64,000 nucleotides of DNA from Aurantiochytrium sp. KH105 (lineage: Eukaryota; Sar; Bigyra; Thraustochytrida; Thraustochytriidae). The notes beneath the pieces are model-generated. The model had not been told where the DNA came from. It saw nothing but the letters and a program-made list of their open reading frames with translations, and ran no database searches. Shown here piece by piece: positions 29,180 to 38,113 of the stretch; position 1 is the stretch's first letter; every line of letters begins with the position of its first letter. The translations under genes and the position numbers were made by a program. Where the stretch lies: NCBI GenBank assembly GCA_003116975.1, contig BGKB01000078.1, positions 186,001-250,000 on the forward strand, read 5' to 3'.

Positions 29180-32100
29180 TTACGTCTTTCTTTTGCCCCA
29201 AAAGCACACGAGCTTCTGCACCGGGAACCGTCTCTTGGTGTTCGCTTGCATCCTCTCTCTCGTGATTCGCATGTTGTTGCGCGTAGTCGCCACATCGGGA
29301 TGCTGGTCGCCAAGACTTTCCTTGCTGATTGATAAATCTTCCTCGTAGTACGCCAAGGCCTCCTCGTAGCGGCCTTGTGAGTCATACACAGAGGCGATAC
29401 CGCTGAGCGTGGTCGCCACATAGGGATGTCGGTCGCCAAGACTTTCCTTGTAAATCGACAGCGCTTCCTCGTAGTACGTCAAGGCCTCCTCGTAGCGGCC
29501 TTGGGCTTTGTACACATTGGCGATGTTGCTGAGCGTGGTCGCCACATCGGGATGCCGGTCGCCAAGACTTTCCTTCTTCATCGACAACACTTCCTCGTAG
29601 TACGCCAAGGCCTCCTCATTGCGGTCTTGTGAGTCATACACAGAGGCGATGTTGTTGAGCGTGGTCGCCACATCGGGATGCCGGTCGCCAAGACTTTCCT
29701 TGCGAATCGACAGCGCTTCTTCGTAGTAAGCCAAGGCCTCCTCGCAGCGGTCTTGTGCTTTGTACACTAAGGCGATACCGCTGAGCGTGCTGGCCACATC
29801 GGGATGCCGGTCGCCAAGACTTTCCTTGCTGATGGATAGATCTTCCTCGTAGTACGCCAAAGCCTCCTTGTAGCGGCCTTGTGAATAGTACACGCCGGCG
29901 ATGTTGTAGAGTGAGGTCGCCACATCGGGATGCCGGTCGCCAAGACTTTCCTTGCTGATTGATAAATCTTCCTCGTAGTACGCCAAGGCCTCCTCGTAGC
30001 GGCCTTGTGAGTCATACACGCTGGCGATGTTGTTGAGGGTGGTCGCCACTAAGGGATGCCGGTCGCCAAGACTTTCCTTGCGAATCGACAGCGCTTCCTC
30101 GTAGCACGCCAAGGCCTCCTCGTAGCGGCCTTGTGAATAGTACACATTGGCGATGCCAATAAGCGTGCTCACCACATCGGGATGCCGGTCGCCAAAACTC
30201 TCCCTGCGAATCGACAGCGCTTCTTTGTAGCATGCCAAGGCCTCCTCGTAGCGGTCTAATGCTTGGTACACTAAGGCGATGTTGTTGAGCGTGGTCGCCA
30301 CTGAGGGATGCCGGTCGCCAAGACTTTCCTTGCTGATGGATAAATCCTCCTCGTAGTACGCCAAGGCCTCCTCATAGCGGCCTTGTGAGTCATAAACATT
30401 GGCGATGTTATTGAGTGTGGACGCCACATCGGGATGCCGGTCGCCAGGACCTTCCTTGCGAATCCGAATCGACAGCGCTTCCTCCCAGTACGCCAAGGCC
30501 TCCTCGTAGCGGCCTTGTGAGACATACACTGAGGCGATGTTGTTGAGCGTGGTCGCTATATCGGGATGTCGGTTGCCAAGACTCTCCCTGCGAATCGACA
30601 ACGCTTCATAGTAGTACGCCAAGGCCTCCTCGTAGTGGTCTTGTGAGTGATACACTAAGGCGATACCGCTGAGCGCGGTCGCCACATCGGGATGCCGGTC
30701 GCCAAGACTTTCCTTGCTGATGGATAGATATTCATTGTAGTACACCAAGGCCTCCTCGTAGCGGCCTTGGGCTTTGTACACATTGGCGATACCGCTGAGC
30801 GTGGTCGCCACATCGGGATGCCGGTCGCCAAGACTTTCTTTGCTGATGGATAGATATTCCTCGTAGTACACCAAGGCCTCCTTGTAGCGGCCTTGTGAGT
30901 CATACACAGAGGCGATGCCGTTTAGCGTGATCGCTACATAGGGATGCCGGTCGCCAAGACTCTCCCTGCGAATCGAAAGCGCTTCCTCGTAGTTCGCCAA
31001 GGCCTCCTCGTAGCGGCCTTGTGCTCGGTACACGTTGGCGATGTTGTTGAGCGTGGTCGCCACATCGGGATGCCGGTCGCCAAGATTTTCCTTGCGAATC
31101 GACAGCGCTTCTTTGTAGTATGCCAAGGCCTCCTTGTAGCGGCCTTGTGAGTCATACACGCTGGCGATGTTGTTGAGAGTTGTCGCCACATCGGGATGCC
31201 GGTCGCCAAGAATTTCCTTGCGAATCGACAGTGCTTCCTCGTAGTTCGCCAGGGCCTCCTTTGATAAGCCCTGGCTATTGAAAAGAGCCCCGGCACTCCA
31301 AAGAATATCCGCCAAACCCTCTTCATTCTCTCGCTGTCGTGCTTTGTCAACTGCTTGTCGCGCCATTTCCAGATGCCACTTCCGCACACGGTCGTTCACC
31401 ACCGTATTCAGCGTTGTGAAGTCCCCGCTGATTTTTGCGACAGCATCGTCAATCATCTTCTTATCTCCAGGGTTGTAGCACTTGGCGTTGCGCATGTCAT
31501 TGTTGTCTGCCATGATCTTGGCAATCTCGTCAGGATCCTTAAGAAGCTGCTCCTCAAAACCCTCCTCCTCACCGGGTGTGACGGCAATCCGCAAAGGTCG
31601 CTTGGTTTTGACGGCTCCAAGAATCTCCCATACGCACCACGCGCGCTGCAGAGGAGCTGGCATGTTCCAGCGGTCAAAAAACACCACCAATTCCTCAAAC
31701 TTGGCAATGGCGCGATGAAGACCAACTGTCATGTACTCCTCATAGGCCTTTCTCGTTTCATCAGGCGTAGCTCCGTCGCGACGTGTGAGTTCTGGCTGGT
31801 TGGCGCTAAAGATGTCGAGCCACACAAAGGCGGAGTCCGCCTTATCGTCAAAATGGGCTTCCAGCGCAGCGACGAGATCTCTGAATCGAGTTCTCCGCGC
31901 CTGGCTCACAAATGTGCCCTGGAATTCGCCACCCACATCAGCATCGTCAAGATGGTGGAGGTAGATTTGCTTGTCGTTTGTAATCAGTTCAGGAGTTACG
32001 TACTGCGCAATATCCTCGGTGGCCCAGTCACAGCGTTCCTTTACTTTGGCGTCTTCGCCGGGCATAAACGTGACTTGTTCATCGGCGTAGTGGACGCAGC

Positions 32101-32515
32101 CTTCGCGTGAACCATCATTGTTTATCTTAAAGACCTTGATTGTTGTTCCTACGGTGGTCTTTTCAGAGAGGTCTCGCGTAGCTTCAAAGAGCTGGACGTC
32201 CGGGACCAAGGCTCCACTAAGCACGTCTTCGTAGATGGCTTTGACGGCGCGAAAGGAGATGCTACGAGGATCGATGATGGCGCGAGCCTCGGCTGAGAAC
32301 ACTTCGTCCCCCGGGCCGCTCTGATTGCTCGCGACGAGCTTGCGTTCGGCTTCTTGGACGACTTCAGGGCTCGGCGCAAGACGAAGGGATTGTCTGCGAG
32401 GGTTGCCATCGTCAAAACGAACCGCCTCGAGCTGCCGCTGGCTCAGGCGCTGGCTCCGGCGCTGGCTCAGGCGCTGGCTTAGGCGCTGCGTGCGTTTGGC
32501 GTCGCGCGAGCTCAT
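29180..32515 (-). CDS. Effector-like domain plus 16 kinesin-light-chain-type TPRs
   Basis: The protein is 1111 residues from the ATG at 32515; the open frame to 32668 has a less plausible N-terminus. After a LSQR repeat (RLSQRLSQRRSQRLSQRQ), residues about 210-330 form a folded domain with VWLDIFSANQ, FEELVVFFDRWNMPAPLQRAWCVWEI and RIAVTPGE. The WLDIFSxNQ and RAWCxWEI motifs resemble HET/TIR-like effector domains that often sit before TPR arrays in protists. From about residue 402 come 16 tandem 42-residue TPRs of the type NIASVYDSQGRYEEALAYYE, each ending LGDRHPDVA; one unit (number 7) is 44 long. The repeats are close to identical in DNA (126-base units), so the array is young or being homogenised. 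It is likely a nephrocystin-3/NLR-like receptor or scaffold (inferred). Confidence 0.8.
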   Translation of the reverse strand: MSSRDAKRTQRLSQRLSQRRSQRLSQRQLEAVRFDDGNPRRQSLRLAPSPEVVQEAERKLVASNQSGPGDEVFSAEARAIIDPRSISFRAVKAIYEDVLSGALVPDVQLFEATRDLSEKTTVGTTIKVFKINNDGSREGCVHYADEQVTFMPGEDAKVKERCDWATEDIAQYVTPELITNDKQIYLHHLDDADVGGEFQGTFVSQARRTRFRDLVAALEAHFDDKADSAFVWLDIFSANQPELTRRDGATPDETRKAYEEYMTVGLHRAIAKFEELVVFFDRWNMPAPLQRAWCVWEILGAVKTKRPLRIAVTPGEEEGFEEQLLKDPDEIAKIMADNNDMRNAKCYNPGDKKMIDDAVAKISGDFTTLNTVVNDRVRKWHLEMARQAVDKARQRENEEGLADILWSAGALFNSQGLSKEALANYEEALSIRKEILGDRHPDVATTLNNIASVYDSQGRYKEALAYYKEALSIRKENLGDRHPDVATTLNNIANVYRAQGRYEEALANYEEALSIRRESLGDRHPYVAITLNGIASVYDSQGRYKEALVYYEEYLSISKESLGDRHPDVATTLSGIANVYKAQGRYEEALVYYNEYLSISKESLGDRHPDVATALSGIALVYHSQDHYEEALAYYYEALSIRRESLGNRHPDIATTLNNIASVYVSQGRYEEALAYWEEALSIRIRKEGPGDRHPDVASTLNNIANVYDSQGRYEEALAYYEEDLSISKESLGDRHPSVATTLNNIALVYQALDRYEEALACYKEALSIRRESFGDRHPDVVSTLIGIANVYYSQGRYEEALACYEEALSIRKESLGDRHPLVATTLNNIASVYDSQGRYEEALAYYEEDLSISKESLGDRHPDVATSLYNIAGVYYSQGRYKEALAYYEEDLSISKESLGDRHPDVASTLSGIALVYKAQDRCEEALAYYEEALSIRKESLGDRHPDVATTLNNIASVYDSQDRNEEALAYYEEVLSMKKESLGDRHPDVATTLSNIANVYKAQGRYEEALTYYEEALSIYKESLGDRHPYVATTLSGIASVYDSQGRYEEALAYYEEDLSISKESLGDQHPDVATTRNNMRITRERMQANTKRRFPVQKLVCFWGKRKT
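29290..31310 (-). repeat. Tandem 126-bp TPR-coding repeats
   Basis: Sixteen consecutive units of 126 bases (one of 132) lie inside the TPR gene. All contain a near-constant core encoding SLGDRHPDVAT, and blocks such as GGGATGCCGGTCGCCAAGAC recur. The array is coding throughout with no stops. Confidence 0.85.
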
Positions 32516-33210
32516 GTTCGCATGTTGCAGGTTTGCTGGTTTGCTTCGGCAGCGGGCAGCAGGCCGCGAGAGCTTACGAGAACTTATGAGTTTTAGGAGA
32601 ACCTGTGGGCGCTGGAAAGTGCCAAGGGGTACCCGAGGAGGGTAGGAAGGGGGGCGGAGACAACGCACCAGGTGCGTTGGTGCTTGCGCGGCGAAAAGGG
32701 ATTGGTCGCGCCGTCACTCCGTCGACGCTCTGCCGTATAGGTTGCAAGTCTGTTGACTGGTGAACCACAGTCGGCACAGCCACTACCGGTGGCATCGTGA
32801 ATGTAAGGTTTCAATATGCGCTGCGATGCGCGAGAAAGCAAAGCGAGGGGCTGTCTCTGCCGGACGTGGCAGGGCGCGGCTTGAAACATTGTTTGGGAAA
32901 TGCGTTTATGGCGCTTGTAGCATTAGGATAAAGAATTGGCATTCCACAACTTTTGGCGAATTGAGCTTGGAGACCTCTTTCCCCTCTGCCCCTGAAGTCT
33001 CGTTGCAAGGCTACTCTTGCCTTCCAGCAACATAAAGCCTCAGTTGCGAACAGAGAAGGAACCCTGTAGATAAAAGCAATCATGCTGATGTCATGAAAAG
33101 GAAAAAGAAAAGAAAGAAGGGAAAATGGGAGAGTCGGAGAGACAAAATGAATGTTGGCACCATTATTCAATAGTTTGCGTCGCTTGCAAGCTCATACTGC
33201 GGGTCATCCG
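32516..33210. promoter_or_regulatory. Intergenic region upstream of the TPR gene
   Basis: This 695-base gap separates two minus-strand genes. It has no coding frame of note, and the short ORFs on both strands are shadows. An AAAAGGAAAAAGAAAAG run lies at about 33096-33118, near the 3' end of the SAM-domain gene. I saw no CGCAAGTG element. Confidence 0.4.
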
Positions 33211-34566
33211 TCAGAATGCTGCGTCAAAGTCCCATCCAGAAACGTCGATGTTTCCTGGAATCAAACTCGGCGGCGGTCCATGTTTTTGTTCTTTATTCGC
33301 TTTCCCTTCCATTTCCTTACCTTCTTTGCGACCAGACTTGAGAGGGGACGCGAACCCTTGTGGTCGCTCTTCTTCGCGTGGACTTGATTCTTCAGCGTGC
33401 CTTTCTGGGCATGCAGAAGCGGGAAGCGATGCTGATGTCGCCACCTTTTTCTTCAGATTTGTCTCATATGCCTCGAGCATAGCTTGCACCTTTTCAGACC
33501 GCTTGGCACGCGCACCTTGCTTGTGCGTCTTGTAATCAACAACATCAACTCTAGAGGCCGCCCCACCGGAATTACGCCATTCCTGGACAGCTTCCTGAAA
33601 TGCGCGTCTCTCGGCCTCTTCATCAAGCACACCATGGAGGGCGGCAGGCTGATTCGACTTCCCCTCTCCCTCGACAGCACTTGCTTCGCCTCTGGCGCTT
33701 TGCACCACAATTTCTCGAAGTGCAGGTCCATCTCCTGTGGATCCATCCTTGGCTGACTTGGCGCGAGTTTGCGACTGCGTTTGTGCCTTTGTTGCGCTGC
33801 TGCCACCATTTCGCCACTCTTCCACGGCTCGTTTGAAGGCCTCGTGCTCCGCAGCCTCGTCCAATAATCCGCCTTGATACCCGCCTCCCACACTGCTGCT
33901 TGTGGCTGAAACCGGGACTTGTCGGGGACTCGGCTGCGCTGCATCGTGCGCACCGGCGTCAGCGTATTGGGAACGGCCGCTACGAAGGGGCTGTAGCTGG
34001 CGCGAACTTGGTCTTCCGTCAGTGCCTGGATCAATGCAGCGTTTCAGACGTGCTACTTCCTTGAGAAGAGCCTTTCGATGAGCCAGCGCATTTATGTTCA
34101 TATAGTCGAGGTCGTCGACACCCAGCTCGAGCAGGACAGCCCCGTCGATCTCATTTTCAGCAAAAATCCTTTTGTATTTTTCAAGTCCGAGAGAGTGCAG
34201 CCACTGTTGCACATCGGATTTCGTCCATTCGGGGCATTCATTGCCACGAAGCACGCGCTTCTTGGGCTTTGTCGAGGAAACACTCGAGCCTTTTGCGTTG
34301 CCCTTGGCAGCGCGTGATGCGCCCTTTGTGCCTTGGGATCGCGATCCGCCTCGGACATCGCTTGCAAAGGCGCGCAAGGACCCCTTGTTCGTCGATGCGC
34401 TTTGCCAAATGGGCCCTGCGCCAGCTTTAGTGGACGGAGCCTTGGCACGCTCGCGCTCGAGCGAGTTACGCAGTTTATGCAAGTTCCACTCCATTTGCAT
34501 GCTTTCTTCGCGAAGCTTGTCCGAGGGCCTCGTCTGCTGTTGCATTCTCGCCGCTCCCCGAGGCAT
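33211..34566 (-). CDS. SAM-domain protein with repeated AExxAFxxAVxEWRN motif
   Basis: The protein is 451 residues. A single SAM domain occupies about residues 113-178 (WTKSDVQQWLHSLGLEKYKR, ILLELGVDDLDYMNI-type core). Either side is basic and Ser/Lys-rich, probably disordered. Two related segments follow: DEAAEHEAFKRAVEEWRNGG and DEEAERRAFQEAVQEWRNSG, each about 20 residues and 60 apart. This repeat resembles short helical motifs in centrosomal and ciliary proteins, but I cannot name the family. The N-terminus has a short coil (LREESMQMEWNLHKLRNSLERE). ATG at 34566 is first in frame. A scaffold or cytoskeletal role is an inference. Confidence 0.75.
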   Translation of the reverse strand: MPRGAARMQQQTRPSDKLREESMQMEWNLHKLRNSLERERAKAPSTKAGAGPIWQSASTNKGSLRAFASDVRGGSRSQGTKGASRAAKGNAKGSSVSSTKPKKRVLRGNECPEWTKSDVQQWLHSLGLEKYKRIFAENEIDGAVLLELGVDDLDYMNINALAHRKALLKEVARLKRCIDPGTDGRPSSRQLQPLRSGRSQYADAGAHDAAQPSPRQVPVSATSSSVGGGYQGGLLDEAAEHEAFKRAVEEWRNGGSSATKAQTQSQTRAKSAKDGSTGDGPALREIVVQSARGEASAVEGEGKSNQPAALHGVLDEEAERRAFQEAVQEWRNSGGAASRVDVVDYKTHKQGARAKRSEKVQAMLEAYETNLKKKVATSASLPASACPERHAEESSPREEERPQGFASPLKSGRKEGKEMEGKANKEQKHGPPPSLIPGNIDVSGWDFDAAF

Positions 34567-35141
34567 TGTCGCTAATGTCTGCCAATCTAAGCAAGTAGCT
34601 CAGAACAGATCAGAGCAGCGCAGAGTAGTGCAGAGCAGAGCAGCACACAGCAAAGCGAGCGCTACTGCTAGGCGATGCAAACGTCCAGACGGGCTTTACT
34701 TTTGTCACGCCTCCTTCCTTGCCTTCCTTGCTGCCTGCCTGCGCGCCTGCGCGCCCGCGCAAAGGCCACCACTCGCTCACTGCGTGCACGCCTGCCTCGC
34801 AATCTGATGGCCGCGTCTCGTGACTCGCATCTCGCTTGTACGACGATCCCGCACACACCAACTTTCTCATATAGCCGTTGATATGCCTCTTATCCGTGTA
34901 AGAAAGGGCCCGAAGAGGCAAAATCTAGTATGAGTGGCAGTTCTTCGAGCAGACCCACCACCCGAGCCCAGCAGATCGGGATCATCGGCCAGCTAGCCCC
35001 GTGCAGCGTGTCCGAGCGTGCTGGCTTGCGCACGTTGCTTTGCGACTCGACTCAGCTAGCGCTCTTGCGCTGCGGCACAACTTCGGTTGCCTGCCTGGTT
35101 GAACAAGTAGAGAGTTTTTCGAAGCGAAAAGGTCAGCAGCC
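34567..35141. promoter_or_regulatory. Divergent intergenic region (SAM / ankyrin genes)
   Basis: This region runs between divergent ATGs at 34566 and 35142. It holds an imperfect CAGAGCAG repeat at about 34610-34645 and a CTGCCT/GCGCC run at about 34725-34765. No coding frame is convincing. Confidence 0.4.
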
Positions 35142-35186
35142 ATGATGGATGGTGGCGCCGCTGCTCCTGCCGGCGGCGATCTGGAG

Positions 35187-35218
<32 letters not shown>

Positions 35219-35885
35219 TCAGGAAGGACAGCCGCCCGCAGCCCCCTCAATTGTCATCGGTATGGCCGAGGAGAATGATGTCGAGGGCGAGGATGGAAAT
35301 GTCGTGCACACGCACTACACTCTCGATGAATTTGCGGCGCTTGCCCAGCGCATGAACAATGTTGGCGTCGATGAAAACGAGGATGATAACGACGATGACG
35401 AGAATGCAGGCAGCAGCAGCGCTGCGGAAGGGAGAAACCTGAGCGACGCGGCGCTCGCAAAGGCTGCCGAGTCTGACAACAATCTCGTTCTTCTTGCGAC
35501 CAATGGTGACCTGGAGGTTCTCAAGGCGCTCTTACTTTCAGAAAAGGCCGACATCAATGCTGGAGATGAACAAGGCTACACTGCTCTGATGGCTGCCGTT
35601 TCTTATGGTCAAACTGAAGTCACCAAATTTTTGTTGGAGCAGGACGGAATCGAGGTCAACCAAGGAGACAACGATGATGAAACAGCCATGCATTATTGCA
35701 GGGACGTTGAATGCATGAAGTTGCTACTGGCGCATGGTGGAGACCTTAGTCATGTAAGCAGTGAAGGTCTCACGCCATTAGAGGTACTTCAGGAGGAACT
35801 TGACGACGAAGACTTGTTGCGGTCCGGCAAGGAGGGTGAGCGCGTCCGGGCGCTTGTATCATTTCTTGAAGAGCAGAGCAAATGA
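35142..35885 (+). CDS. Small ankyrin-repeat protein
   Basis: The protein has 247 residues. It begins with a polyQ run (about residues 18-26) and an acidic region (ENEDDNDDDENAG). About three ankyrin repeats follow at roughly residues 105-220: NLVLLATNGDLEVLKALLL, then QGYTALMAAVSYGQTEVTKF, then DDETAMHYCRDVECMKLLL, with TPLEVL closing the stack. It resembles small cytosolic ankyrin proteins of fungi such as Yar1-like chaperones, but the match is too generic to name. ATG at 35142 is in good context (GCCATGATGG). The TPLEVLQEEL helix ends the solenoid. Confidence 0.8.
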
Positions 35886-36067
35886 GTGGCCGTGCAATTG
35901 ACAAAAGCGACAAACATGCCAACACCCCCCCCCCCCCGCGCCCCCTTTCCTTCCCTATGTCCCCTTTCAACTAACTACCTTCCCTTCTTCAAAACTTTTT
36001 CTTTTCTAAAAAGGAAGAAACAAAAGACAAAATGATGCTGTTGATCGATCTGATTCTCTCGAACCGT

Positions 36068-38113
36068 CTAGCTTGGTTCAACTCTTGAAGTGGTGCCGCC
36101 TTTACGCGTCAAAGGCGGCAACGCGCCCCTCGACGCTCCGGATCGATTACTTCCACTTGTCGATGGTCTTCGCTCCAAGAGCTGAACGGTTTGGAGGCGT
36201 TTGCCGCTCCCGGAAGAACTCGAGCTGCTTGACCGCGGTCTTCCGTCCTCTGCAATGTTTGATTTGCTCCCAACTCGATCACTGGACAGTAGTCGGCGAT
36301 GGGATTGATGTCCATTGCGCGGCTCGTGACTTGCTGCGCTTTGTGGGTGTTTTGCAGAATTCTTATGATGGGGAGTCGGCAAGGACACTTGGCCGTTCGC
36401 ACGCGTTGGCGAAAGTGGCGAACCAGGAGGCGAAGCTTGCGGCGACGCAGAGGAAGGAGACAAGGTGGTAGATGAAGTGCCGTGAGCACCGCGGCTTTGA
36501 ACGCGAGCGGAAGAAGAAGATTTTGCCAAGGCCGAGGGGGATGTGGCGGGCGATCGCGCTCTCGATAAGCTCCGCGAGCTGGTCGAGATGGGCGATCTCG
36601 AAGTCTTTGGTTCATCCCCGGATGTTGTGCGAGCTGTCTTGATCGGTGAGACGAGTTCGTTGGGATCTCTTTCGCTTGGTTGCGGAGCGTCGGCGCGCGT
36701 GTGGGGAAGACCGCGGTCGATCCAGGACATGAGGCGAACTTCGGAAACAGTCATACGCTCTTCTGGGTTCGTATTGAGCATACCAGCAATGAGCTGCTTA
36801 AAAGACTCCGAAACAGATGCGTCGGCACTCTCCCAGGAGTATGTGCCCCGACGAATCTTTTCAGAGACTTCTTGAAACGTAGATCCAGAAAAGGGAAGAC
36901 GTCCGCACACCATGGTGAAGAGAATAACGCCCAACGCCCAGACATCGCGCGGCGGGCCCGCGGTTTCTCCTGCTGCGAAGACTTCTGGAGCAATGTAAGC
37001 AAGGCTTCCAGCCGTGTACTCGGAGGTCTGGCCAGGATTGCACAGCTGAGAGAGTCCAAAGTCCGTGATTTTCACTTGAAGGCCCAAGAGTCGTTTTCGG
37101 CGGGCCGCGAGAGGGTTCTCCGTCCCGATGCTTTGTCCATCGCCAGCAGTGTCATTTGAACCCGCGGAGGGATCGTGTTCCCCGATGCTTTCATCAACCC
37201 TGGATGGAATGTTTCGCCCTGTGGTTGGCTCAACAACCGGGTCCGTGGCGTGTAGTGCGAGATGAGGGTCTTGCGTTTCTGCAAGCAAAATGTTCTCAAG
37301 TTTGAGATCGTAGTGAATAATGTGATGGCGGTGGCAGTACGTGACGCCCTCGAGAATCTGTACAAAGATGCGGGAGGCAAGGTCCTCTTCAAGAGGCCCT
37401 TCCTCGACAACCTCTTTAAGGTCACCTCCGCTTGCAAACTCAAGAGCAAGTACCATGTCATCGGGTGTCTGGATAACGTGCAGTAGCTTGATGACATTCG
37501 GGTGATCGAGCGAGTTCAGGCACTGAATCTCTGTAAAGACGCGCTCTGCATCCTGCGTGCTTCCCATTTGGTTCTTACTGAGAAATTTGAGCGCGACCTG
37601 CTCGTGGGTCATGATGTGTGTTCCAATATGTACTTTTCCAAACGAGCCGCTGCCAAGAAATTTACCGAGTATGTAGCTGCCAACGCGTTCTTGAGATGCG
37701 CCGTACCCGATTGCGCCAGTTTCGCTGGCGTTATCGTCGCTGCCCTGGAGAGCATCGCCATTCTCGTCGCATCTTGCAGTCTCCTGCGCTAGACCGGTAC
37801 CGTTTACATCCTGGTCTTCGTCCGTGACAATGTACAGCGCTTCACGATTGTTGACAAGGACAAAGTCGTCAACAACGTCACCGTCCACATTGAGAACTTG
37901 GCGCGCCTCGTTGACGTTCAGTCTCTCGGCGGCCTTTTTTAAAAAGGTTTGCAGGGTCACCTCGGGGTCGATGTAGAGCGCGACGCCAAGTTTGGGGTCC
38001 GGCGTCTGTCCGATTCGCAAAAGTGTTACGTGCATGTTCATGCCCATGCCCATCTCTCCGCCGCTTCCGCCTCCGCCAAGGCTCCCGAAGAAGTCATCGT
38101 CATTGTCCATCAT
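36068..38113 (-). CDS. CAMK/SNF1-like protein kinase with N-terminal ubiquitin-like domain
   Basis: The protein is 681 residues from the ATG at 38113; the longer frame begins at a GTG (38194). Residues about 28-105 look like a ubiquitin-like fold of KHA/doublecortin type (VTLLRIGQTPDPKLGVALYI, then QVLNVDGDVVDDF and EALYIVTDEDQ). The kinase starts near residue 152: GSGSFGKVHIG glycine loop, K176, catalytic loop HYDLKLEN (residues 267-274, D269), DFG at 351-353, and APEVF. The usual HRD Arg is Tyr (HYD). About 70 residues are inserted between the catalytic loop and DFG. A Ser/Arg-rich disordered tail of about 200 residues ends the protein. The HYD change could mean altered activation, as in non-RD kinases. 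Confidence 0.85.
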   Translation of the reverse strand: MMDNDDDFFGSLGGGGSGGEMGMGMNMHVTLLRIGQTPDPKLGVALYIDPEVTLQTFLKKAAERLNVNEARQVLNVDGDVVDDFVLVNNREALYIVTDEDQDVNGTGLAQETARCDENGDALQGSDDNASETGAIGYGASQERVGSYILGKFLGSGSFGKVHIGTHIMTHEQVALKFLSKNQMGSTQDAERVFTEIQCLNSLDHPNVIKLLHVIQTPDDMVLALEFASGGDLKEVVEEGPLEEDLASRIFVQILEGVTYCHRHHIIHYDLKLENILLAETQDPHLALHATDPVVEPTTGRNIPSRVDESIGEHDPSAGSNDTAGDGQSIGTENPLAARRKRLLGLQVKITDFGLSQLCNPGQTSEYTAGSLAYIAPEVFAAGETAGPPRDVWALGVILFTMVCGRLPFSGSTFQEVSEKIRRGTYSWESADASVSESFKQLIAGMLNTNPEERMTVSEVRLMSWIDRGLPHTRADAPQPSERDPNELVSPIKTARTTSGDEPKTSRSPISTSSRSLSRARSPATSPSALAKSSSSARVQSRGAHGTSSTTLSPSSASPQASPPGSPLSPTRANGQVSLPTPHHKNSAKHPQSAASHEPRNGHQSHRRLLSSDRVGSKSNIAEDGRPRSSSSSSSGSGKRLQTVQLLERRPSTSGSNRSGASRGALPPLTRKGGTTSRVEPS

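Noticed and set aside
29290-31310. CRISPR-like array
   Set aside because: The repeats are in-frame TPR codons without unique spacers and the sequence is a eukaryotic gene.
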